The position numbers were made by a program, and so were the translations under genes. Below, piece by piece: positions 8,309 to 15,507 of a stretch of DNA of 64,000 nt (position 1 is its first letter; the number at the start of each line of letters is the position of its first letter). The stretch spans positions 1 to 64,000 of the forward strand of contig JAKSKK010000008.1 in NCBI GenBank assembly GCA_024401745.1. The letters run 5' to 3'. The notes beneath the pieces are model-generated. The model saw only the letters and a list, made by a program, of their open reading frames with translations, was not told the origin of the DNA and searched no databases. Origin of the DNA: Bacteroidales bacterium (lineage in GTDB: Bacteria; Bacteroidota; Bacteroidia; Bacteroidales; UBA932).

Positions 8309-9967
8309 ATGCTCTGTAGCCTTCACATAAAGAACTACATCCTGATAGACTCTCTGGAAGTTGATTTTCCGGAGGGTTTAGTCATTATTACGGGTCAGAC
8401 GGGTGCCGGCAAGTCTATTTTGCTGGGCGCCCTGTCGCTGCTGGCCGGAGCAAAGGCCGACGCCGGCATGATAGGCCGCGGGGCCGACAACTGCGTGGTC
8501 GAGGCCGAATTCAGCGGCCTGGACGGCTCGCTTCAGCCATTCTTCGACGAGAATGACGTGGAGTGGGACGACGGCAGGGCTACTGTCCGCCGCGTCATAG
8601 CCGCGTCCGGGCGCAGCCGCTCCTTCGTGAACGACTGCCCGGTGAGCGTGGGTATGCTCTCCGAACTGTCTGACCATCTGTTCGACATCCATTCCCAGCA
8701 CAAGTCCCTGCTGCTTTCCGACAAGGGCTTCCAGATGAGCATACTCGACCATTTCGCAGGAAATGACGAGCGCGTTCCGGCGTGCCGCGAAAGCTGGCGC
8801 AGGCTCGGGTCGCTCCGCTCAGAACTGGAGGACACCTTGGCACGCATGCAGCGCCTGCAGGCCGACAAGGACTACAATTCCGCACAGTGGGAGCAGCTGG
8901 ATGCAGCCAAGCTGCGCGAAGGCGAGCTCGAGGAACTTGAGGATGAGCAGAGGCAGCTTGCGCACGCGGGCCAGATAAAGGAGGGCCTGCACGCCGCATC
9001 GGCCCTGTTCGAACCGCAGGAAGGCATGAGCCTCGACTCTGCGCTCAAGGAGGCCAGGAAACAGCTTGAAAGGGTCGCTGACTATCTGCCTGCGGCCTCG
9101 GAACTTGCCGGGCGGCTTGACAGCGCACGCATAGAGCTCTCCGACATCTGCTCCGAGATAGACAGCCTTGACGGAAACGTGAACGATAGCTCCGCCCGCC
9201 TCTCAGAGGTAGAGGACCGCATGTCTGAGCTCTATACCCTCATGAAGAAGCACTCGTGCTCTACGGTTGCCGAACTCATCGAGGTCAGGGAGCAATATGG
9301 TCAGGCCCTCTTCGATTCCACTGCCATCGAGGACAGGATAGCAGAGCTCAAGTCAATGATTGCGGCCGAGCAGAAGGCATACGATAAGCTCAGCCGTGAG
9401 CTCAGCAAGGCCCGCACGGAGGCCGCCCCTGCATTCGGCAGTCAGATCTGCTCAGATCTTCATTTCCTGGAACTTGACAGGGCTGCCTTCGAAGTGCAGG
9501 TAAGCCCGGCTCCTGCCGGTCCGTCGGGAACCGACTCCGTCTCCTTCCTTTTCAGCTCGACCGGCGACAGGCTGCAGGACGTGTCGAAATGCGCATCAGG
9601 GGGCGAGATATCCCGTATCATGCTCTGCCTCAAGGCAATGATGGCCCGTTTCGTGGGAATGCCCACGCTTATCTTCGATGAGATCGATACCGGTGTATCC
9701 GGCAGCGTGGCCGACAAGATGGGCCAGATGATATGCTCCATGGGCAAGGACATGCAGGTGTTCAGCATAACGCATCTCCCGCAGGTCGCTGCCAAGGGCA
9801 ATGCCCATTATGTGGTGAGCAAGTCGGAGGTCGACGGCCGCACCGTGTCAGTCATAACCGAGCTTTCAGCCGAGCAGAGAGTAAAAGAAATAGCCCGCCT
9901 TTTGAGCGGGGCTACTGTGACTGAAGCTGCCTTGGCAAATGCCAGGGAGCTACTGAAGGGTTGTTGA
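8309..9967 (+). CDS. recN: DNA repair protein RecN
   Basis: RecN is an SMC-like ATPase that acts at double-strand breaks. The 552-residue protein has Walker A GQTGAGKS (29-36), a long coiled-coil middle (about 155-370), the ABC signature in CASGGEISRIMLCLKAM and Walker B in PTLIFDEIDTGVSG, then the His-switch region SITHLPQVAAKGNAHY. Length and order are normal. It starts 8 bp after the omega-like gene. Its last 18 bases overlap the end of the convergent gene at 9950. Confidence 0.96.
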   Translation: MLCSLHIKNYILIDSLEVDFPEGLVIITGQTGAGKSILLGALSLLAGAKADAGMIGRGADNCVVEAEFSGLDGSLQPFFDENDVEWDDGRATVRRVIAASGRSRSFVNDCPVSVGMLSELSDHLFDIHSQHKSLLLSDKGFQMSILDHFAGNDERVPACRESWRRLGSLRSELEDTLARMQRLQADKDYNSAQWEQLDAAKLREGELEELEDEQRQLAHAGQIKEGLHAASALFEPQEGMSLDSALKEARKQLERVADYLPAASELAGRLDSARIELSDICSEIDSLDGNVNDSSARLSEVEDRMSELYTLMKKHSCSTVAELIEVREQYGQALFDSTAIEDRIAELKSMIAAEQKAYDKLSRELSKARTEAAPAFGSQICSDLHFLELDRAAFEVQVSPAPAGPSGTDSVSFLFSSTGDRLQDVSKCASGGEISRIMLCLKAMMARFVGMPTLIFDEIDTGVSGSVADKMGQMICSMGKDMQVFSITHLPQVAAKGNAHYVVSKSEVDGRTVSVITELSAEQRVKEIARLLSGATVTEAALANARELLKGC

Positions 9968-11395
9968 CAGGTCGGTGTTGTAGACTATCCTGCGGATGGC
10001 GCTGTTGACCATTCCTGCCTTGTCAGACTCGTTGAACATGAAATCGGTCTGCATTCCTCTCCAGGATTCTTCCTGGATTTTTTTGTACCACTGCCTTCCG
10101 TATTTCCCGCACATGGTGACGAAGAACTTCACGGAGTCGTAGCCATGGAATGAGAACGAACTGGGCTCGTTCTGGAAGAGGGCCCTGTAAGCAAGCACGA
10201 ACTTCTTGACCTCGGGGTCGCTGTACTCTACGTAATAGTTGCTTGTCATGTGGCAGCGTGCATTGAACATGCTCTCTGCGTTGATGCCTTCCATCGAACG
10301 TATCCTTGATGTGCTGTAAAGGGTCACGTTGCCCTTGTTGAGCCCGAGCTTTCCTATGGAGTTGACTGAGCTGCAGAGGAATGAGTCCCTCTCTGATGCC
10401 ACCAGTATCCTGACCTCTCCCTTTGTGAAGTCTATGCCGTCGAAGAGCGGCTCAGTCAGGGTGGTGTACTGCAGACCGGAGTCCTTGAGGCACTGTACGA
10501 GATAGGTGGCCTCTGCCTTCGTGGCGTCGTTCATGCTGTCTTCGAGAAGGATGACGGTGTCGAGTATGCCTGTATCTTCCTTGAGCCATTTCACAAGCTC
10601 GTCGATCTGGTCGTTGGCGGAAGCGGGAACCTGGATCACGTGGCAGGAGTCGGCCAGGCAGGCTGCCTTGGGCTCGATGGGGGATACCACGAACTTGTTC
10701 TCGGGACAGCGGGCGAGCGTCTTCTGTATGTCTTCGGCCGATACGGGTCCGATGATCACGTCTGATTCTGCCAGGCCGCTGTCAGTGATCCTTGCACTGG
10801 CGTCTGCCGTGTCGTAGATGTTGAGGCTGATCTTTGTGCCATTGTTGCCAAGGTCGCGCACGGCGATGAGAGCTCCGCTGTAGTAGTCGAGGAAGTTTGC
10901 GCTGGGCGTGGCTGTACTCTTGATGGGGAGGAGGAGGGTGAGCTCGATGGTCTCGGGGATGTCGAGGACGAAGACGTCTTCAACCACGCTGTCGATTTCC
11001 ATAGTGTTGTCGACCTGGGGAGCGGGCTGCTCCTCTTCGAGTGCCGCAGCGATCTCTTCCTGCACCGTGTTCTCAGCGGGTTCATCCTTGTACTTGGGCC
11101 TGAACGTCCAGGGCTCGCTCTTCCTGCTTTCGGGCTTCTGCTGCACTGCCGGCTTCTCTTCCTTTGCAGGAGCGGGTGCCGGAGCTGCAGCCGCATCCTG
11201 AGATGCTGTCTCGGAACCGGTCTTCAGGGCGTCCCTGTCTCCGTGGATGCGCTTCAGCTCTTCCTTGATGGCTTCCTGCTGGTCCTTCTCCTGCTTCTGC
11301 TTCGACTGGGGAGAGCCGGGGAACAGATAGCGCTGGGCCGATGCCGTGGGCACCAGCAGGCACAATGCCAGAGTCAATGTCAAAAATCTTTTCAT
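9950..11395 (-). CDS. periplasmic protein with type 1 binding fold (LpoA-like)
   Basis: The 481-residue protein has a signal peptide (MKRFLTLTLALCLLVPTASAQ), then a charged, Ala/Pro/Glu-rich linker (25-130), then a type 1 periplasmic-binding-protein domain from about 145 (TIELTLLLPIKSTATPSANFLDYYSGALIAVRDL). Similar Bacteroidetes proteins are annotated as amino-acid ABC substrate-binding proteins or LpoA-like penicillin-binding-protein activators, often with an N-terminal LysM domain that I do not see here. No ABC permease is nearby, which argues against a transport role. The ATG at 11395 overlaps the glycosyltransferase stop and heads the signal peptide; an upstream ATG at 11440 would spoil it. 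The 3' end overlaps recN by 18 bp. Confidence 0.72.
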   Translation of the reverse strand: MKRFLTLTLALCLLVPTASAQRYLFPGSPQSKQKQEKDQQEAIKEELKRIHGDRDALKTGSETASQDAAAAPAPAPAKEEKPAVQQKPESRKSEPWTFRPKYKDEPAENTVQEEIAAALEEEQPAPQVDNTMEIDSVVEDVFVLDIPETIELTLLLPIKSTATPSANFLDYYSGALIAVRDLGNNGTKISLNIYDTADASARITDSGLAESDVIIGPVSAEDIQKTLARCPENKFVVSPIEPKAACLADSCHVIQVPASANDQIDELVKWLKEDTGILDTVILLEDSMNDATKAEATYLVQCLKDSGLQYTTLTEPLFDGIDFTKGEVRILVASERDSFLCSSVNSIGKLGLNKGNVTLYSTSRIRSMEGINAESMFNARCHMTSNYYVEYSDPEVKKFVLAYRALFQNEPSSFSFHGYDSVKFFVTMCGKYGRQWYKKIQEESWRGMQTDFMFNESDKAGMVNSAIRRIVYNTDLSTTLQ

Positions 11396-12513
11396 CTGTC
11401 TTCTGCGAAGTTTGTCAGATTGCGGCAGAAACGCTCCCAACTGAGCCTGTCCTTTTCCGCCTTTATGCTTTCGATGCAGCCGGGGCGTATGCTTCCGTCA
11501 GCAAAGTAATTCTCTATGGCCTCGGCTATGCATTCCGGGGTGCCTTCAGGAACCACAATTCCTGTGCCGCGGTCGCCTATGGTCTCCTTGAGTCCGCCCA
11601 CGTCGGTGACTATCATGGGCAGCTCGAAATGATATGCGATCGAGCTTATGCCGCTCTGCGTGGCGCTTCTGTACGGCAGCACAACCACGTCGGCCGCGCT
11701 GAAGTACCGGCTGACCTCGGAGTCCTTGATGTACTGGCCGAACACCTTTATGCGGTCCTTGCCCGGGTTGCCGTCGATGAGCTTCTGGTACTTCTCGAAC
11801 GACCCGTAGGGCTCTCCGGCTATGATCAGCTGATAGTCTGGACCGAGCTTGCCGAATGCCTCCAGGAGTATGTCCAGGCCCTTGTATTCCCTGATGAGGC
11901 CGAAGAAGAGTATGTTCTTCATGCCGGGCTTCAGCCCAAGGGATGCCTCTGCCTCGCCGCGTTCCATCTTCTGCCCGAAATGGGAATAGACAGGGTGGGG
12001 GAGGACGGTGTACCTGGCATCAGGACTGAGGCTCAGGAGGTCTTTTGCGACTTCCTCGCAAAGAGTGACGCAGAGGTCCACGCCGCTTAGGAAATACTTC
12101 GTCAGGGGGGCGTCGAAGAAGTGCCTCTCGTGCGGCACGACGTTGTCAAGTATCGCTACAACCTTGCAGCTGTCGGGCATGCGTCGGGCCACATAGCCCA
12201 GGGAAGGGGCGAAATACGGCATCCAGTAGCGGAGGATGAGAAGGTCGGGCCCCCATTTCCTTATCGCCCTGGCCGTGCGGCCCCAGGTAAACGGACAAGC
12301 CGTATCCAGCAGAGCTTCTGACTCTATGGGTACGGCTTCGTCGTCTGGCGTGACGTATTGCGTCTTGCCGGGAAAGAGAAAGTCAGGATACTGTCTTGAG
12401 AAATTGAACGCCTTGACATCGTGGGCCTTGCCCAATTCAGTCAGAAGGTTGGCGTTGAACTGGGATATTCCTCCTCTGAAGGGGTAGAAACAGGACAGTA
12501 TCGCGATTTTCAA
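11392..12513 (-). CDS. family 4-type glycosyltransferase
   Basis: The 373-residue protein has a GT-B fold of the GT4 type. The N-terminal Rossmann half begins MKIAILSCFYPFRGGISQFNANLL with the GG-x-S-x-F acceptor-side loop. The C-terminal half carries KNILFFGLIREYKGLDILLEAF and DVVVLPYRSATQSGISSIAYHFELPMIVTDVGG, the nucleotide-sugar site. The first Glu of the usual E-x7-E motif appears replaced (Ser/Ala region). The donor and acceptor are unknown. It lies 2 bp after the OmpH-like lipoprotein gene and overlaps the downstream periplasmic protein by 4 bp, so the three are probably one transcript concerned with the envelope. Confidence 0.85.
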   Translation of the reverse strand: MKIAILSCFYPFRGGISQFNANLLTELGKAHDVKAFNFSRQYPDFLFPGKTQYVTPDDEAVPIESEALLDTACPFTWGRTARAIRKWGPDLLILRYWMPYFAPSLGYVARRMPDSCKVVAILDNVVPHERHFFDAPLTKYFLSGVDLCVTLCEEVAKDLLSLSPDARYTVLPHPVYSHFGQKMERGEAEASLGLKPGMKNILFFGLIREYKGLDILLEAFGKLGPDYQLIIAGEPYGSFEKYQKLIDGNPGKDRIKVFGQYIKDSEVSRYFSAADVVVLPYRSATQSGISSIAYHFELPMIVTDVGGLKETIGDRGTGIVVPEGTPECIAEAIENYFADGSIRPGCIESIKAEKDRLSWERFCRNLTNFAEDR

Positions 12514-12515
12514 TA

Positions 12516-13124
12516 TTATTCAGCTTTCTTGTCCTTTACGTAAGCTGCGTTGATTCCCTCGATGATCTGGTCGGTGACGTCAAGGCTGGGATCAGCTGTT
12601 ACAACGGGTGCGGGAAGGATGTCGCCTGAGGTTGCGAGTATCATTGCGAACTGCATCTCTGCGTTGAACTGGTCGACATACTCCTTGATTGCGTTGTAGA
12701 TGTTGTTGATCATGACCTGCTGCTCCTCCATGACTTCCTGGTCCTTCTGGGCTGCATAGTTCTGGAATGCATTTGCCTGCTCCTGGAGCTTCTGCTGCTG
12801 CTGCTGAGCGACGCTCTGGGTGAGAAGACCCTTGTTGAGCTTGTCCTGGAATGCGTTTGCATCCTTCTGGAGCTTGTTGCTGCGGCGCTCGACTTCCTGC
12901 TGGATGCTCTGGACCTTGGTCTCGACTACTGAGCGGAGGTCGTTTGCATAGTCATATTCGTTGACAACACGGTCGATGTTGAAATAGACGATTGCGCCCT
13001 TCTGTGCGGCAACTTCAGTGTTCTCAGCTGCGGTTGAGTTCTCGTTTGTCGTGGTGTTGCAGCTTACTGCGGTGAAAGCACCTGCAAGAGCGAGGATGCT
13101 GAGGATGATGGTTGATTTTTTCAT
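12516..13124 (-). CDS. OmpH/Skp-like lipoprotein
   Basis: The 202-residue protein has a lipobox (LAGAFTAVSC) and a long helical hairpin rich in Gln, Glu and Lys, opening with IVYFNIDRVVNEYDYANDL. That opening matches the Skp/OmpH core, where the strand before the coiled coil reads similarly. Skp chaperones unfolded outer-membrane proteins in the periplasm; a lipid-anchored variant would act at a membrane. The ATG at 13124 precedes the signal; the frame is open upstream but lacks a signal there. The promoter box is 13177-13184. It heads a three-gene minus-strand unit. A second OmpH protein is encoded at 18133. Confidence 0.82.
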   Translation of the reverse strand: MKKSTIILSILALAGAFTAVSCNTTTNENSTAAENTEVAAQKGAIVYFNIDRVVNEYDYANDLRSVVETKVQSIQQEVERRSNKLQKDANAFQDKLNKGLLTQSVAQQQQQKLQEQANAFQNYAAQKDQEVMEEQQVMINNIYNAIKEYVDQFNAEMQFAMILATSGDILPAPVVTADPSLDVTDQIIEGINAAYVKDKKAE

Positions 13125-13176
13125 TTTATTGTTGTTTGTATTATTTGCTTCTTTCGCCGTTCCGGTGATAGAATTG

Positions 13177-13184
13177 CAAAAATA
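13177..13184 (-). promoter_or_regulatory. TAnnTTTG -7 box for the OmpH-like lipoprotein unit
   Basis: The minus strand reads TATTTTTG 52 bases before the ATG at 13124, immediately upstream of the end of pdxJ's coding region on this strand. It supports 13124 rather than a start further upstream. Confidence 0.65.
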
Positions 13185-13185
13185 A

Positions 13186-13905
13186 TCAAAAAATCCGAAT
13201 CTTCTGCAGATATTCTTGTATAGTTTTCTCAAGCCCCATGTACAGGGCGTCGCAGATGAGTGCGTGGCCTATGCTGACTTCGTCAGTCCAGGGAATCGTG
13301 CGTATGAAGTATTCCAGGTTCTCGAGGCTCAGGTCGTGCCCTGCGTTCAGCCCCAGACCCAGCTCTCTGACGGCCTTCGCGGTTTCCAGGTACGGCGCTA
13401 TAGCTTCCTCAGGATCAACGGGATAGCGCTCGGCGTAGCCTGCGGTGTAGAGCTCCACGCGGTCTGCTCCGCAGAGCATCGCTCCCTCCGCCATGGCGGG
13501 GTCGGGGTCGATGAATATCGAGGTGCGTATGCCGCGGGAACGGAAGCTTTCGCACATGCGGGTCAGGAAGGCACGGTTACGTATGGTGTCCCACCCTGCA
13601 TTGGAGGTGATGGCGTCAGGTGCGTCGGGCACGAGGGTCACCTGGTCGGGGACTACTTCGCACACCAGCGCGGTGAACGCTCCGGTGGGATTTCCCTCGA
13701 TGTTGAACTCTGTCCTGATCCTCGGACGGATGTCCCTTACGTCGGAATATCTGATGTGGCGCTCGTCGGGCCTGGGGTGCACCGTGATGCCCTCCGCTCC
13801 GAAAAGTTCGCAGTCCATTGCGGCCTTTGTGACGTCCGGCATGCTGCCTCCACGGGCGTTGCGGATGGTCGCGATCTTGTTGATGTTTACGCTCAGTCTG
13901 GTCAT
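13186..13905 (-). CDS. pdxJ: pyridoxine 5'-phosphate synthase
   Basis: PdxJ condenses 3-amino-2-oxopropyl phosphate with deoxyxylulose phosphate to make pyridoxine 5'-phosphate. The 239-residue TIM-barrel protein is full length, with RLSVNINKIATIRNARGG at the start, EGITVHPRPDERHIRYSDV for the phosphate and catalytic region, TEFNIEGNPT, and the late GLGLNAGHDLSLENL. ATG 13905 is four bases after a promoter box (13910-13917), so the mRNA is probably leaderless. It is divergent from nadK. Confidence 0.96.
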   Translation of the reverse strand: MTRLSVNINKIATIRNARGGSMPDVTKAAMDCELFGAEGITVHPRPDERHIRYSDVRDIRPRIRTEFNIEGNPTGAFTALVCEVVPDQVTLVPDAPDAITSNAGWDTIRNRAFLTRMCESFRSRGIRTSIFIDPDPAMAEGAMLCGADRVELYTAGYAERYPVDPEEAIAPYLETAKAVRELGLGLNAGHDLSLENLEYFIRTIPWTDEVSIGHALICDALYMGLEKTIQEYLQKIRIF

Positions 13906-13909
13906 AACA

Positions 13910-13917
13910 CAAAAGTA
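13910..13917 (-). promoter_or_regulatory. TAnnTTTG -7 box for pdxJ
   Basis: The minus strand reads TACTTTTG, then four bases, then the pdxJ ATG. This fixes the start and implies a leaderless message. Confidence 0.75.
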
Positions 13918-13950
13918 GCGATTTCTGCTTAAAAAATGGAAATATATTGC

Positions 13951-13958
13951 TAAATTTG
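13951..13958 (+). promoter_or_regulatory. TAnnTTTG -7 box for nadK
   Basis: TAAATTTG lies ten bases before the nadK ATG at 13969 and back to back with the pdxJ box, 33 bp apart. Confidence 0.72.
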
Positions 13959-13968
13959 AAGTTTGAAC

Positions 13969-14784
13969 ATGAAACTGGCGTATTACATCAAGAAAAAGGA
14001 TCTCAAGGATGACGAGAGGGTTCACCAGCCCCTCCGCGTTCTCAGGGAAAAGGGTTTCGACGTCTATGACGTTGCGGCGTCCGGCGGCATTTCCGACGGC
14101 ACCGATGTCCTGCTGAGCTTCGGGGGCGACGGCACCTTCCTCACCGCGGCCCAGCTTGCCGCAGCAGCGGGGATCCCCATAGTCGGCATGAATTTCGGCC
14201 GGCTCGGATTCCTCTCCGAGAACCGTCCCGAGGATGTTGTAAACGCCCTTGTATCAGGAGAATACACTATCGAGAGCAGGGAGATGCTCATGGTCGGCAT
14301 GGATTGCGAAAAGCCTCAGCGCTGGCATCCCATGGCACTCAACGAGATGACCGTCCACCGCATAGGCGCGGCCATGCTCGGCGTCGACGTGACCGTGAAC
14401 GGAACTCCTCTGCCGGCCTATTGGGCCGATGGTCTGCTCGTCAGCACCAGCTCCGGTTCCACGGCCTATTCCCTCAGCGTCGGCGGCCCCATCTGCACAC
14501 CCGATACCAGGGTGCTCATAATCGCCCCCATCGCTCCCCACAACCTGAACGTACGACCTCTGGTCGTGCCCGAAGGTACGGCCATCAGCCTCGTTCCCCA
14601 CTCACGAGAGGAGAACGTGGTGCTTACTCTCGACAACAGAAACTACGTCATACCCGCCGGTACGAAGCTTGACGTGTGCGTGGCCCCGCTGAGGCTCCGC
14701 CGCCTGCGCATCGGCGAATCATCATTCATCGAGGCTCTCCGAACCCGTCTCCACTGGGGCGAAGACCTCCGCAACGGAATCTAA
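13969..14784 (+). CDS. nadK: NAD kinase
   Basis: NadK phosphorylates NAD to NADP. The 271-residue protein has the GGDGT motif (52-56, LLSFGGDGTFL), the ALNEMTVHR block with the NE pair, and the glycine-rich SSGSTAYSLSVGGP of the second domain. A TTG at 13963 is in frame but ATG 13969 fits the family start and the promoter spacing. In the phylum nadK commonly leads into uppS, bamA and ompH, as here. The gap to uppS is 11 bp. Confidence 0.95.
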   Translation: MKLAYYIKKKDLKDDERVHQPLRVLREKGFDVYDVAASGGISDGTDVLLSFGGDGTFLTAAQLAAAAGIPIVGMNFGRLGFLSENRPEDVVNALVSGEYTIESREMLMVGMDCEKPQRWHPMALNEMTVHRIGAAMLGVDVTVNGTPLPAYWADGLLVSTSSGSTAYSLSVGGPICTPDTRVLIIAPIAPHNLNVRPLVVPEGTAISLVPHSREENVVLTLDNRNYVIPAGTKLDVCVAPLRLRRLRIGESSFIEALRTRLHWGEDLRNGI

Positions 14785-14795
14785 CAGACAGAATC

Positions 14796-15476
14796 ATGCA
14801 GGCACCGAGTATCATCCCCACTCATGTATCCATAATCATGGACGGAAACGGCCGATGGGCCAAGCAGAGAGGCAAGGAAAGAGTATATGGACATTTCGAG
14901 GGTGTGGAGAGCGTCCGCGCCGTCATGGAGGCTTCGGTCGACTGGGGAATCCGCTACGTTTCATTCTTCGCATTCTCGGAGGAGAACTGGGCCCGTCCCG
15001 ACAGCGAGGTCAACACCCTGATGGGCCTCATGCTCAAGGCCATGGTCGGAGAACTTGACAACTTCAAGGAGCATGGAGTTCATTTCCGTGTGCTTGGAAA
15101 CAGGTCCAGACTCAGCGCCGAACTGAATGAGACCATCGATATGATAGACAAGGAAACCGCTGAGGGAGAGAAGCTTACGATGATACTCTTCATAAGCTAC
15201 AGCGGCAAGTGGGACATCGCTCAGGCAGCCCGCAGAATGGCGGCGGCCGGCTCTGACGACATAGAGCCCTTCCTGGTCACCGCAGGCGTCCCTGACCCCG
15301 ACCTCCTCATACGCACTTCCGGTGAACAGCGCATCAGCAACTACATGCTCTGGCAGCTTGCATATACAGAATTTGTCTTCACCCCGACACTTTGGCCCGA
15401 TTTTAGAAAAGAAGAATATCGCGCTGCAATCGAGGAGTTTGCTTTGCGTGACCGACGTTTCGGAAAAGTGAAATAA
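14796..15476 (+). CDS. uppS: isoprenyl (undecaprenyl) diphosphate synthase
   Basis: This cis-prenyltransferase makes the C55 lipid carrier used for peptidoglycan and surface polysaccharides. The 226-residue protein has the catalytic Asp16 in MDGNGRWAKQRG, the SFFAFSEENWARP block and the C-terminal DLLIRTSGEQRISNYMLWQ. It is slightly shorter than E. coli UppS, as usual in Bacteroidetes. The frame is open 120 bp upstream, inside nadK, but ATG 14796 fits the conserved start. It lies just upstream of bamA. Confidence 0.95.
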   Translation: MQAPSIIPTHVSIIMDGNGRWAKQRGKERVYGHFEGVESVRAVMEASVDWGIRYVSFFAFSEENWARPDSEVNTLMGLMLKAMVGELDNFKEHGVHFRVLGNRSRLSAELNETIDMIDKETAEGEKLTMILFISYSGKWDIAQAARRMAAAGSDDIEPFLVTAGVPDPDLLIRTSGEQRISNYMLWQLAYTEFVFTPTLWPDFRKEEYRAAIEEFALRDRRFGKVK

Positions 15477-15481
15477 TTGAG

Positions 15482-15489
15482 TATATTTG
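15482..15489 (+). promoter_or_regulatory. TAnnTTTG -7 box for bamA/ompH
   Basis: TATATTTG starts six bases after the uppS stop and lies 18 bases before the bamA ATG at 15508. It allows bamA to be transcribed apart from nadK-uppS. Confidence 0.68.
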
Positions 15490-15507
15490 CAGACTATTTA
15501 TCGTAAC

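Noticed and set aside
11392..11440. Upstream start at 11440 for the periplasmic binding-fold protein
   Set aside because: It would add 15 charged residues before the signal peptide; ATG 11395 fits and overlaps the previous stop as expected for coupling.
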